Shown here in pieces: positions 25,910 to 39,679 of a stretch of DNA of 64,000 nt. This stretch comes from Aristolochia californica (taxonomy: Eukaryota; Streptophyta; Magnoliopsida; Piperales; Aristolochiaceae). The DNA lies in assembly GCA_029961685.1 (NCBI GenBank), contig JARWKL010000005.1, positions 19,124,164 to 19,188,163 of the forward strand, written 5' to 3'. Position 1 is the stretch's first letter, and each line of letters starts with the position of its first letter. A model generated the notes under the pieces. That model was not told the origin of the DNA and made no database searches. It saw nothing but the letters and a program-made list of their open reading frames with translations. The translations under genes and the position numbers were made by a program.

Positions 25910-28900
25910 AGAGTGTTGACTCCCAACCCATATGTCATTTCTTAGGGTAATATAGACCGTTACACATGATAAATCACTTTACAATCATCTATGATCGTTA
26001 GGTCAGCTATTTGTAAGTAGGCAAAATATTTGCTCGTTTGACTCGGGTAAATATCCCACCGCATGTTCACTTGAGAATTTAATGAGCGTTTGTCATTCTC
26101 TTTAAAATGTTTGGATCCATAGGTGATTTGCATCTTTAACACGTTTCATGCATGCATATCCATTTTTAAAGCATGTGTGTAAGAAATATCTTTCTTATAA
26201 AATTCCAAGCTGTTAGCGTTGAACTAGTAGAATTTCCCAAACATGGACAACAAAACTGTTGGGTTCATTTCTGGTGTGTGAATAAATTTTCTTTACTTAT
26301 ATTTGTTATTGTTTTAAATTTTTCCAAACATAAACTCTAAAATTTTCATTTTGTGGTGATCTATTAGCCTTTTCTGTTTACAGGATGAAGGGAAAGCGAA
26401 AACTCAAAGTTTTGATTAAAGAAAAAAGAGTACATCTAAAATGAAAATGCACTATGCCCAAATGTAGAGAGAGATAATTCCAAAGATTCTCTGTAATTTT
26501 TAGGGATTATAAGCTCGTTTTAGTTTTTATATATCTGGTTTTGCAATCGTCGGGAAAAGGGGGAGGCAGGGGATTTTTAACAGGGTGTTGACTCCCAAAC
26601 CATAAATAATTTCTTAGGGTAATATAGCCCGTTACGCATGATAAATCACTTTAAAATCATCTATGGTCGTTAGGTCAGCTTTTTGTAAGTGGGAAAAATA
26701 ATGGCTCGTTTGACTCGGGAAAATATCCCACCGCACGTTTACTTGAGAATTTAATGAGCGTTTGTTATTCTCTTTAAAAGGCTTGGATCCATAGGTGATT
26801 TGCATCTTTAACACGTTTCAAACATGCATATCGAATTTTAAAGCTAGCGTGGAAGAAATCTCTTTCTTATAAAATTCAAAGCTGTAAGGGTTGAACTAGT
26901 GGAATTTCCCAAACTTGGAAAGCAAAACTTTTGTGTTCATTTGTGGTGTGTGAATAAATTTTCTTTACTTACATTTGTTATTTGTTTAAATTTTTTCCAT
27001 GCTTAAACTCTAAAATTTTCATTTTGTGGTGATCTATTTGCCTTTTTTGTTTAGGGGATGAAGGCAGAGCGAAAACTCAATGTTTTGATTTAAGAAAAAA
27101 AGTACATCTAAAATGGAAATGCACAATGCACAAATGCAGAGAGAGATAATTCGAAAGAGTGTTTGTAATTTTAAGGGGTTGTAAGATCTTTTTAGTTTTT
27201 ATATATCTGGTTTTGCAATCGTCGGGAAAAGGGGAGACGAGGGATTTTTAATTGAGTGTTGACTCCCAATCCATAAGTCATTTCTTAGGTAAATATAGCC
27301 AGTTATGCATTATAAATCACTTTACAATCATCTATGATTGTTAGGTTAGCTTTTTGTAAGTGGGAAAATAATGGCTCGTTTGACTCAGTTAAATATCCCA
27401 CCGCACGTTCACTTGAGAATTTAAGGAGCGTTTGTTATTCTCTTTAAAAAGTTTGGATCCTTTGGTGATTTGCATCTTTTAAACGTTTCGAGCATGCATA
27501 TCCAATTTTGAAGCTAGTGTGGAAGAAATCTCTTTCTTATAAAATTCCAAGCCGTTAGGGTTGAACTAGTGGAATTTCCCAAACTTGGAAAGCAAAACTA
27601 TTGTGTTCATTTGTGGTGTGTGAATAAATTTTCTTTACTTACATATGCTATTGGTTTAAATTTTTTCCTTGCATAAAATCTAAAATTTTCATTTTGCGGT
27701 GATCGATTTGCCTTTTTGGTTTACGGGATGAAGGCAGAGTGAAAACTCAAGGTTTTGATTTAAGAAAAAAGAGTACATCTAAAATGGAAATCCACAATGC
27801 ACAAATGTAGAGAGAGATAATTCCAAAGAGTCTCTGTAATTTTTAGGGATTGTAAGCTGTTTTTATATTTTATATATCAGGTTTTGCAATCGTCGGGGAA
27901 AGGGGAGGCGGGGAATTTTTAACTGAGTGTTGACTCCCAATCCATAAGTCATTTCTTTGGGTAATATAGCCCGTTACGCATGATAAATCACTTTACAATC
28001 ATCAATGATCGTTAGGTTAGGTTTTTGTAAGTGCGCAAAATAATGTCCCGTTTGACTCGGGTAAATATCCCACCTCACGTTCACTTGAGAATTTAATGAA
28101 TGTTGTTATTCTCTTTTAAAGGTTTGGATCCATAGGTGATTTACATCTTTAACACGTTTCAAGCACGCATATCCAATTTTGAACCTAGTGTGGAAGAAAT
28201 TTCTTTCTTAAAAAATTCCAAGCTGTTAGGGTTGAACTAGTGGAATTTCCCAAACTTGGAAAGCAAAACATGTGTTCATTCATGGTGTGTGAAAAAATTT
28301 TCTTTACTTACATTTGTTATTGGTTTAAATTTTTTCCATGCATAAATACTAAATTTTTCATTTTGTGGTGATCTATTAGCCTTTTTGGTTTACTGGTTGA
28401 AGGCAGAGAAAAAACTCAATGTTTTGATTTAAGAAAAAAGAGTACATCTAAAATGGAAATGCACAATGCACAAAGGCAAAGAGAGTAATTCAAAAGAGTG
28501 TCTGTAATTTTCAGGGATTGTAAGCTATTTTCAGTTTTTATATATCAGGTTTTGCAATCGTTAGGAAAAGGGGGAGGTGGGGGATTTTTAACTGAGTGTT
28601 GACACCCAGTCCATAAGTCATTTCTTAGGGTAATATAGCCCGTTACGCATGATAAATCACTTTACAATCATCAATGATCGTTTGGTCAGTTTTTTTTAAG
28701 TGGGCAAAATAATGGCCTGTTTGACTCGGGTAAATATCCCACTGCACGTTCACTTGAGAATTTAATGAGAATTAGTTATTCTCTTTAAAAGGTTTGCATA
28801 CATAGGTGATTTGCATCTTTATACCGTTTCAAGCATGAATATCCATTTTTAAAGCATGTGTGGAAGAAATCTCTTTCTTATAAATTTCTTAGCTGTTAGG

Positions 28901-31267
28901 GTTGAACTAGTCGAATTTCCCAAACTTGGACAACAAAACTTTTGGGTTCATTTGTTGTGCGTGAATATATTTTCTTTACTTACATTTGTTATTGGTTTAA
29001 ATTTTTTCCATGCATAAACTCTAAAATTTTCATTTTGTGGCGATCTATTTGCCTTTTTTGTCTACGAGATGAAGGGAGACCGAAAACTCAAAATTTTGTT
29101 TTAAGAAAAAAGAGTACATCTAAAATAAAAATGCACAATGCACAAATGTAGAGAGAGATAATTCCAAAGAGTCTCTGTAATTTTAAGGGATTTTATGCTC
29201 TTTTTAGTTTTTATATATCAGGTTTTGCAATCGTCGGGAAAAGGGGGAAGCGGGGGATTTTTAACTGAGTGTTGTCTCCCAATCCATAAGTCATTTCTTA
29301 TTGTAATATAGCCTGTTACGCATGATAAATCTCTTTACAATCATCTATGATCGTTAGGTCAGTTATTTTATGTAGGCAAAATAATGGCCCATGTGACTCG
29401 GGTAAATATCCCACCGCACGTTCACTTGAGAATTTAATGAGCATTTGTCATTCTCTTTAAAAGGTTTGGATCAATAGGTGATTTGTATCTTTAGCACGTT
29501 TCAAGCATGCATATCCATTTTTAAAGCATGTGTGGAAGAAATCTCTTTCTTATAAAATTCCAAATTGTTAGGGTTGAACTTGTGGAATTTCCCAAACTTG
29601 GACAGCAAAACTTTTGGGTTCATTTGTGGTGTGTGAATAAATTTACTTTACTTACATTTGTTATTGTTTTAATTTTTTTCCGAACAAAAAATCTAAAATT
29701 TTCATTTTGTGGTGACCGATATGCCTTTTTGGTTTACTGGATGAAGGGGAAGCGAAAACTCAAAGTTTATATTTAAGAAAAAAGTGTACATCTAAAATGG
29801 AAATGCACAGTGCACAAAAGTAGAGAGAGATAATCCAAAGAGTCTCTATTAATTAATGGGATGGTAAACTCTTTTTCTTTTTATATACATGGTTTACCAA
29901 TCGTCGGGAAAAGGGGGAGTGGGGCATTTTTAACTGAGTGTTGACTCCCAATCCATAATTCATTTCTTAGGGTAATATAGCCCGCTACGCATGATAAATC
30001 ACTTTACAACCATCTATGATCGTTAGGTCAAATTTTTGTAAGTGGGCAAAAATAATGGCTCGTTTGACTTCGGTAAATATCCCACCGCACGTTCATTTGA
30101 TAATTTAATGAGAGTTCTTATTCTCTTTAAAAGGTTTGGATCCATAGGTGATTTGCATCTTTAGAACGTTTCAAGCATGCATATCCAATTTTAAAGCTAG
30201 TGTGGAAGAAATCTTTTTCATATAAATTTCCAAGCTGTTAGGGTTGAACTAGTGGAATTTCCCAAACTCTGAAAGCAAAACTTTTGTGTTCATTTGTTAA
30301 ATTTTCTTTACTTACATTTTTTATTGGTTTAAATTTTTTCCATGAATAAACTCTAAAATTTTCATTTTGTGGTGATCTATATGCCTTTTTGGTTTACAAG
30401 ATGATGGAAGAGCGAAAATGCAATGTTTTGATTTAAGAAAAAAGAGTAAATCTAAAATGGAAATGCACAATGCACAAATGTAGAGAGAGATAATTCCAAA
30501 GAGTCTGTAATTTTTAGGGATTGTAAGCTCTTTTTATATTTTATATATCAGGTTTTGCAATCGTCAGGAAAAGGGGAGGTGGGGGATTTTTGACAAAGTG
30601 TTGACTCCCAATCCATGAGTCATTTCTTAGGGTAATATAGCCCGTTATGCATGATAAATCATTTTACATTCATCAATGATTGTTAGGTCAGCTTTTCTTA
30701 GGTGGGTAATATAATGGCCCGTTTTACTCGGGTAAATATCCCACAGCACGTTCACTTGAGAATTAAATGAGCGTTTGTTATTCTCTTTAAAAGGTTTGGA
30801 TCCAAAGGTGATTTGCATCTTTATACCATTTCAAGCATGCACATCCATTTTTAAAGCATGTGTGGAAGAAATCTCTTTCTTATAAAATTCTAAGTTGTTA
30901 GGGTTGAACTAGTGGAATTACCCAAACTTGGACAGCCAAACTTTTTTGTTCATTTGTGGTGCGTGAATAAATTTTCTTTACTTACATTTGTTATTGGTTG
31001 AAATTTTTTCCATGCATACACTCTAAAATTTTAATTTTGTTGTGATCTATTTGCCTTTTTTGTTCACAGGATGAAGGGCGGCCGAAAACTCAAAGTTTTA
31101 ATTTAAGAAAAAAGAGTACATCTAAAATGGAAATGCACAATGCACCAATGTAGAGAGAGATAATTCCAAAGACTCTCTGTAATTTTTAGGGATTGTAAGG
31201 TCTTTTTAATTTTTATATATCAAGTTTTGCAATTGTCAGGAAAAGGGGGAGGCGGGGGATTTTTGAC
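25910..31267 (+). repeat. Heterogeneous family A monomers without clear HOR
   Basis: Landmarks are at 25910, 26582, 27253, 27924, 28593, 29266, 29935 and 30595. Apart from one local pair I cannot assign a repeating order. The monomers at 25910 and 26582 share derived tail variants (TTGATTAAAGAAAAAAGAG, ATGAAAATGCACTATG, AAAGATTCTCTG), pointing to a one-monomer duplication. The monomer at 27253 has TTAGGTAAATATAGCC, otherwise seen only at 40350. The 29935 monomer is 660 bp because GTGTGTGAATAAA is partly missing near 30,296. No gene seen. Confidence 0.75.
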
Positions 31268-34200
31268 TAAGTGTTGACTCCCAATCCATAAGTCATTTCT
31301 TAGGGTAATATAGCCCGTTACACTTGATAAATCACTTTACAATCATCTATGATCGTTAGGTCAGCATTTTATAAGTGGGCAAAATAGTGGCTCGTTTGAC
31401 TCAGGTAAATATCCCACCGCACGTTCACTTGTGAATTTATTGATCATTTGTCATTCTCTTTAAAAGGTTTGGATCCATAGGTGATTTGCATCTTTAACAC
31501 ATTTTCAAGGATGCATATCCATTTTTAAAGCTAGTGTGGACGAAATCTCTTTCTTATAAAATTCCAAGCAGTTAGGGTTGAACTAGTGGAATTTCCCAAA
31601 CTTGGAAAGCAAAAATTTTGTGTTCATATGTGGTGTGTGAAGAAATTTTCTTTACTTACATTTGTTATTGGTTTAAATTTTTTCCAGGCATAAACTCTAA
31701 AATTTTAATTTTGTTGTGATCTATTTGCATTTTTGGATTACAGGATGAAGGAAGACCGAACACTTAAAGTTTTGATTTAAGAAAAAAGTGTACATCTAAA
31801 ATGGAAATGCAAAATGCATAAATGTAGAGAGAGATAATTCCAAAGACTCTCTGTAATTTTTAGGGATTGTAAGATCTTTTTAGTTTTTATATATCAGGTT
31901 TTGCAATTGTTCGAAAAATGGGGAGGCGGGGGATTTTGAACTGAGTGTTGACTCCCAATCCATAAGTTTTTTCTTAGGGTTATACGGCCCGTTACGCATG
32001 ATAAATCACTTTACAAACATCTATGATCGTTTGGTCAGCTTTTTGTAAGTGGGCAAAATAATGGCTCATTAGACTCAGGTAAATATCCCACCGCACGTTC
32101 ACTAGAGAATTTATTGAGCGTTTGTCATTCTCTTTAAAAGGTTTGGATCCATAGGTGATTTACATCTTTAACACGTTTCAAGCATGCATATCCATTTTTA
32201 AAGCATGTGTGGAAGAAATCTCTTTCTTATAAAATTCCAAGTTGTTAGGGTTGAACTAGTGGAATTTACCAAACTTGGACAACAAAACTTTTGGGTTCAT
32301 TTGTGGTGTGTGAATAAATTTTCTTTACATAAATTTGTTGTTGTTTTAAATTTTTTCCAAACATAAACTCTTAAATTTGCCTTCTAGGTTTAAGGGAAGA
32401 TGGGAGACCGAAAACTCAATGTTTTGATTTAAGAAAATCAAGTACATCTAAAATGGAAATGCACAATGCACAAATGTAGAGAGACATAATTCCAAAGAGT
32501 GTCTGTAATTTTTAGGGATTATAAGCTCTTTTAAGTTTTTATGTATCGGGTTTTGCAATTATTCGGAAAAGGGGGAGGTGGGGATTTTTAACTGAGTGTT
32601 GACACCCAAACCATAAGTCTTTTCTTAGGGTAATATGGCCCGTTACGCATGATAAATCACTTTACAATCATCTATGATCGTTAGGTCAGGTTTTGGTAAG
32701 TGGGCAAAATAATGGCTCGTTTGGCTCAGGTATTTATCCCACCGCACGTTCACTTGAGAATTTATTGAGTGTTTGTCATTCTCTTTAAAAGGTTTGGATC
32801 CATAGGTGATTTACATCTTTAACACGTTTCAAGCATGCATATCCATTTTTAAAGCATGTGTGGAAGAAATCTCATTCATATGAAATTCCAAGCTGTTAGG
32901 GTTGAACTAGTGGAGTTTCCCAAACTTGGACAACAAAACTTTTGTGTTCATTTGTGGTGTGTGAATAAATTTTCTATACGTACATTTGTTATTGGTTTAA
33001 ATTTTTTCCATGCATAAATTCTAAAATTTTTATTTTGTTGTGATCTATTTGCCTTTTTGGTTTATGGGATGAAGGGATACCGAAAACTCATAGTTTTGAT
33101 TTAAGAAAAAAGAGTACATCTAAAATGAAAATGCACAATGCAACAATGTAGAGAGTGATAATTCTAAAGACTCTCTGTAATTTTTAGGGATTGTATGGTC
33201 TTTCTATTTTTTATATATCAGGTTTTGCAATTGTCGAGAAAAGGGGGGGGCGGCGGATTTTTGACTGACTGTTGACTCCCAATCCATAAGTCATTTCTTA
33301 GGGTAATATAGCCCATTACGCATGATAAATCACTTCACAATCATCTATGATCGTTAGGTCAGCTTTTTGTAAGTGGGCAAAATAGTGGCTCATTTGACTC
33401 AGGTAAATATCCCACCGCACGTTCACTTGAGAATTTATTGATCGTTTGTCATTCTCTTTGAAAGGTTTGGATCCATAGGTGATTTGCATCTTTAACACGT
33501 TTCAAGGATGCATATCCATTTTTAAAACTAGTGTGGAAGAAATCTCTTTCTTATAAAATTCCAAGTTGTTAGGGTAGAACTAGTGGAATTTCCCAAATTT
33601 GGAAAGAAAAACTTTTGTGTTCATTTGTGGTGTGTGAATAAATTTTCTTTACTTACATTTGTTATTGGATTAAATTTTGTCCATGCACAAACTCTAAAAT
33701 TTTAATTTTGCTGTGATCTATTTGCCTTTTTGGATTACGGGAAAAAGTGTAGATCTAAAATGGATATGCACAATGCACAAATGTAGAGAGAGATAATTCC
33801 AAGGACTCTCTGTATTGTTTAGGGTTGTAAGAAGTTTTTAGTTTTTATATATCAGGTTTTGCAATTGTCGGGAAAATGGGGAGGCGGGGGATTTTTGACT
33901 GAGTGTTGACTCCCAATCCATAAGTCTTTTCTTAGGGTAATATAGCCCGTTACGCATGATAAATCACTTTACAATCATCTATGATCGTTAGGTCAACTTT
34001 TTGTAAGTGGGCTCGTTTGACGCAGGTAAATATCCCACCGCACGTTCACTTGAGAATTTATTGATCGTTTGTCATTCTCTTTAAAAGGTTTAGATCCAAA
34101 GGTGATTTACATCTTTAACATGTTTCAAGCACGCATATCCATTTTTAAAGCATGTGTGGAAGAAATCTCTTTCTTATAAAATTCCAAGTTGTTAGGTTGC

Positions 34201-36539
34201 ACTGGTGGAATTTCCCAAACTTGGACAACAAAACTTTTGGTTTCATTTGTGGTGTGTGAATAAAATTTCTTTACATAAATTTGTTATTGTTTTAAATTTT
34301 TTCCAAAAATAAACTCTTAAATTTTCATTTTGTGGTGATCTATTTGCCTTTTAGGTTTACGGGATGATGGGAGACAGAAAACTCAAAGTTTTGATTTAAG
34401 AAAAAAGAGTACATCTATAATGGAAATGCACAATGCAGAAATATAGAGAGACATAATTCCAAAGACTGTCAGTAATTTTTAGGGATTGTAAGGTCTTTTT
34501 AGTTTTTATATATCAGGTTTTGTAATTGTCGGGAAAAGGGGGAGGCGGGTGATTTTTGACTGAGTGTTGACTCCCAATCCATTTGTCATTTCTTAGGGTA
34601 ATATAGCTCGTTACGCTTGTAAATCACTTTACAATCATCTATGATCGTTAGGTCAGCTTTTTGTAAGTGGGCAAAATTGTGACTCATTTGACTCAGGTAA
34701 ATATCCCACCGCAAGTTCACTTGAGAATTTATATATCGTTTGTCATTCTCTTTAAAAGGTTTGGATCCATAGGTGATTTGCATATTTAGCACGTTTCAAG
34801 GATGAACATCCATTTTTAAAACTAGCGTGGAAGAAATCTCTGTCTTATAAAATTCCAGGCTGTTAGTGTTGAACTAGTGGAATTTCCCAAACTTGGAAAG
34901 CAAAACTTTTGTGTTCATTTGTGGTGTGTGAATAAATTTTCTTTACTTACATTTGTTTTTGGTTTAAATTTTTTCCATGCACAAACTCTAAAATTTTAAT
35001 TTTGTTGTGATCTATTTGCGTTTTTGGATTACGGGAAAAAATGTACATCTAAAATGGATATGCACAATGCACAAATGTAGAGAGAGATAATTCCAAAGAC
35101 TCTCTGTATTTTTTAGGAATTGTAAGATGTTTTTAGTTTTTATATATCAGGTTTTGTAATTGTCGGGAAAAGGGGGAGGCGGGGGATTTTTGACTGAGTG
35201 TTGACTCCCAATCCATAAGTCTTTTCTTAGGGTAATATACTCCATTACACATGATAAATCACTTTACAATCATCTATGATCGTTAGGTCAGCTTTTTGTA
35301 AGTGGGCAAAATAATGGCTCGTTTGACACAGGTAAATATCCCACCGCACGTTCACTTGAGAATTTATTGATCATTTGTCATTCTCTTTAAAAGGTTTGGA
35401 TCCATAGGTGATTTACATCTTTAACATGTTTCAAGCACGCATATCCATTTTTAAAACATGTGTGGAAGAAATCTCTTTCTCATAAAATTCCAAGTTGTTA
35501 GGTTGCACTAGTGGAATTTCCCAAACTTGCACAACAAAACTTTTGGGTTCATTTGTGGTGTGTGAATAAAATTTCTTAACATAACTTTGTTGTTTTTTTA
35601 AATTTTTTCCAAAAATAAATTCTTAAATTTTCATTTTGTGGTGATCTATTTGCCTTTTAGGTTTACGGGATGATGGGAGACAAAAAACTCAAAGTTTTGA
35701 TTTAAGAAAAAAGAGTACATCTAAAATGGAAATGCACAATGCACAAATGTAGAGAGACATAATTCCAAAGAGTGTCTGTAATTTTTAGGGATTGTAAGCT
35801 GTTTTTAGTTTTTATGTATCGGGTTTTGCAATTATCCGGAAAAGGGGGAGGCGGGTCATTTTTAACTGAGTGTTGACACCCGATCCATAAGTCTCTTCTT
35901 AGGGTAATATAGCCCGTTAGGCATGATAAATCACTTTACAATCATCTATGATCGTTAGGTCAGCTTTTTGTAAGTGGGCAAAATAATGACTCGTTTGACT
36001 CGGGTAAATTTCCCACCGCACGTTAACTTGAGAGTTTATTGAGCGATTGTCATTCTTTTTAAAAGGATTGGATCCATAGGTGATTTCCATCTTTAACACG
36101 TTTCAAGCATGCATATCCATTTTTAAAGCATGTGTGGAAGAAATCTCTTTCTTATAAAATTCCAAGCTGTTAGGGTTGAACTAGTGGAATTTCCCAAACT
36201 GGGAAAGCAAAACCTTTTTTTTCATTTGTGGTGTGTGAATAAATTTTCTTTACTTGCATTTGTTATTCGTTTAAATTTTTTCCATGCATAAACTCTAAAA
36301 TTTTCATTTTTTGGTGATCGATTCGCCTTTTTGGTTTACGGGATTAAGGCAGAGCGAAAACTCAATGTTTTGATTGAAGAAAAAAGAGTACATCAAAAAT
36401 GGAAATGCACAATGCAAAAATTTAGAGACAGATAATTCCAAAGAGTCTCTGTAATTTTTTGGGATTGTAAGCTCTTTTTAGTATTTATATATCAGGTTTT
36501 GCGATCGTCGGGAAAAGGGGGAGGCGGGGGATTTTTAAC
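31268..36539 (+). repeat. Dimer-based HOR block with shared small deletions
   Basis: Monomers at 31268, 33266 and 34561 form one type (TTTTTGACT at the landmark, GTGGCTC or GTGACTC, TTCAAGGATG). Those at 31942, 32593, 33900, 35195 and 35867 form another (AAGTCTTTTCTTAGGG or close variants). The dimer 33266-34560 recurs as 34561-35866 with an offset of 1,295 bp. Both copies carry the same ~38 bp deletion (GGATTACGGGAAAAA, at 33,741 and 35,035), absent from the related monomer at 31268. The deletion therefore arose before the dimer was duplicated. The monomer at 31942 has a separate 21 bp deletion near 32,378. Confidence 0.8.
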
Positions 36540-39219
36540 TGAGTGTTGAAGCCCAATCCAAAAGTCAATTTTTAGGGTAATATATCCCGTTATGCATGAT
36601 AATTCACTTTACAATCATCTATGATTGTTAGGTCAGCTTTTTGTAAGTGGGCAAAATAATGGCTCGTTTGACTCGGGTAAGTATCCCACCGCAAGTTCAC
36701 TAGAGAATTTAATGAGTGTTTGTCATTCTCTTTAAAAGGTTTGGATCCATAGGTCACTTGCATCTTTAACACGTTTCAAGCATGCATATCCACTTTTAAA
36801 GCTTGTGTGGTAGAAATCTCTTTCTTATAAAATTCAAAGCTGTTACGGTGGAACTGGTGGGATTTCCCAAAATTGGACTACAAGACTTTTGGATTCATTT
36901 GTGGTGTGTGAAAAAAATTTCTTTACTTACATTTGTTATTGTTTTAATTTTTTTCCAAACATAAACTCCAAAATTTTCATTTTGTGGTGATCTATTTGCC
37001 TTTTTGGTTTACGGGATGATGGGAGACCGAAAGCTCAAAGTTTGGGTTAAAGAAAAAAGTGTAAATCTTAAATGGAAATGCACAATGAAAAAATATAGAG
37101 AGAGATAATTCCAAAGAGTGTCTGTAATTTTTAGCGATTGTAAGCTCTTTTCAGTTTTTATAAATCAGGTTTTCCAATCGTCGGGAAAAGGGGGAGGCAG
37201 GGGATTTTTAACTGAGTGTTGACTCCCAATCCATAAGTCATTTCTTAGGGTAATATAGCCCGTTACACATGATAAATCACTTCACAATCATCTATTATCG
37301 TTAGGTAAGCTTTTTATAAGTGGGCAAAATAATGGCTAGTTTGACTCAGGTAAATATCCCACCGCACGTTCACTTGAGAATTTAATGAGCGTTTGTCACT
37401 CTTTAAAAGGTTTGGATTCATAGGTGATTTTCATCTTTAACACGTTTCAAGCACGCATATCCATTTTTAAAGCATGTGTGAAAGAAATCTCTTTCTTATT
37501 AAATTCCAAGTTGTTTGGGTTGAACTAGCGGAATTTCCAAAATTTGGAAAGCAAAACTTTTGTGTTCATTTGTGGTGTGTGAATAAATTTTCTTTACTTA
37601 CATTTGTTATTGGTTTAAATTTTTTCCATGCATAAACTCAAAAATTTTCATTTTGTGGTGATCTATTTGCCTTTTTGGTTGACAAGATGAAGGCAGAGCG
37701 AAAACTCAATGTTTTGATTTAAGAAAAAAGAGTACATCTAAAATGGAAATGCACAATGCACAAATGCAGAGAGAGATAATTCAAAAGAGTTTCTGTAATT
37801 TTTAGGGATTGTAAGCTCTTTTTTGTTTTCTATATCACATTTTGCAATCGTCTGGAAAAGGGGAGGGCGGGTATTTTTAACTGAGTGTTGACTCCCAATC
37901 CATAAGTCATTTTCTTAGGGTAACATAGTCCGTTACGCATAATAAATCCCTTTACAATCATCAATGATCGTTAGGTCCTCTTTTTTTAAGTGGGCAAAAT
38001 AATGGCCCCTTTTTCTCTGGTAAATATCCCACTGCAGGTTCACCTGAGAATTTAACGAGCGTTTTTTATTCTCTTTAAAAGGTTTGGATCCATAGGGGAT
38101 TTGAATCTTTAACACATTTCAAGCATGCATATCCATTTTTAAAGCTTCTGTGGAAGAAATCTCTTTCTTATAAAATTCTAAGCTGTGGAACTAGTGGATT
38201 TTCCCAAAATTGGACTACAAAACTTTTGGGTTCATTTCTGGTGTGTGAATAAATTTTCTTTACTTACATTTGTTATTGTTTTAAATTTTTTCCAAACATA
38301 AACTCTAAAACTTTTCTGTTGTGTTGATCTATTTGCCTTTTTGTTTTACGGGATGAAGGGAAAGCGAAAACTCAAAGTTTTGATTTAAGAAAAATGAGTA
38401 CATCTAAAATGGAAACGCACAATGCACAAATATAGAGAGAGATAAATTCCAATGAGTCTCTGTAATTTTTAGGGATAGTAAGCTCTTTTTAGTTTTTATA
38501 TATCTGGTTTATCAATCGTCGGGAAAAGGGGGAGGCGGGGGATTTTTAACTGAGTGTTGACTCCCAATCCATAAGTCATTTCTTAGGGTAATATAACCCA
38601 TTACGCATGATAAATCACTTTATGATCATCTATGACCGTTAGGTCAGATTTTTGTAAGTGGGCAAAATAATGGCTCGTTTTACTTGGGTAAATATCCCAC
38701 AACACGTTCACTTGAGAATTTAATGAGCGTTTGTTATTCTCTTTAAAAGGTTTGGATCGATAGGTGATTTGCATCTTTATACCATTTCAAGAATGCATAT
38801 CCATTTTTAAAGCATGTGAGGAAGAAATCTCTTTCTTAAAATTCTAAGATGTTAGGGTTGAACTAGTGGAATTTCCCAAACTTAGATAGCAAAAATTTTG
38901 TGTTCATTTTTGGTGTGTGTATAAATTTTCTTGACTTATATTTGATATTGTTTTAAATTTTTTCCATGCATAAACTCTAAATTTTTCATTTTTTGGTGAT
39001 CTCTATGCCTTTTTGGTTTACTTGATGAAGGGAAAGCGAAAAATCAATGTTTTGATTTAAGAAAAAAGAGTACATCTAAAATGGAAATGCACAATGCACA
39101 AATGTAGAGAGATAATTCCAAAGAGTCTCTGTAATTTTTAGGGATTGTAAGCTCTTTATAGTTTTTATATATCAGGTTTTGTATTTGTCGGGAAAAGGGG
39201 GAGGCGGGGGCTTGTTAAC

Positions 39220-39679
39220 TAAGTGTTGACTCCCAATCCATATTTCATTTCTTAGGGTAATATAGCCCGTTACGCATGATAAATCACTTTACAATCATCT
39301 ATGATCGTTAGGTCAGCTTTTTGTAAGTGGGCAAAATAATGGCTCGTTTGACTCGGGTAAATATCCCACCGCATGTTCGCTTGAGAATTTAATGAGCATT
39401 TGTCATTCTCTTTCAAAGGTTTGGATCCATAGGTGATTTGTATCTTTAACACGTTGCAAGATGCATATCCATTTTTACGGGATGAAGGGAAATCGAAAAC
39501 TCAATCTTTTGATTTAAGAAAAAAAGTGTACATCTAAAATGGAAATGCACAATGCAAAAATGTAGAGAGAGATAATTCCAAAGAATCTCTGTAATTTTTA
39601 CAGATTATAAGCTCTTTTTAGTTTTTATATATCAATTTTTGCAATCGTTGGGAAAAGGGGGAGGCGGGGAATTTTTAAC
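39220..39679 (+). repeat. Truncated monomer (460 bp, ~210 bp internal deletion)
   Basis: The sequence passes from GATGCATATCCATTTTT directly to ACGGGATGAAGGG at about 39,476. The missing part includes the ACTAGT region and GTGTGTGAATAAA. Both sides normally carry a run of five T (CATTTTTAAAGC and CTTTTTGGTTTACGGG), so a short T-run homology probably mediated the loss. Confidence 0.88.
39270..39452 (-). other. Recurrent 60-codon open frame in family A (representative)
   Basis: The product starts MLKIQITYGSKPLKEN and ends IIDDCKVIYHA. The same frame, from ATG to the same stop, is open in about 19 family A monomers, for example at 3128-3310, 11859-12041, 21258-21440, 26632-26814 and 36590-36772, and is broken in the rest. 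The frame runs on the strand opposite to the G-rich patch. I recognise no protein family. No promoter, ribosome-binding or splice context is evident. At least two other frames of the monomer are also recurrently open, which argues that openness is inherited by copying. I do not call it a gene. Confidence 0.25.
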
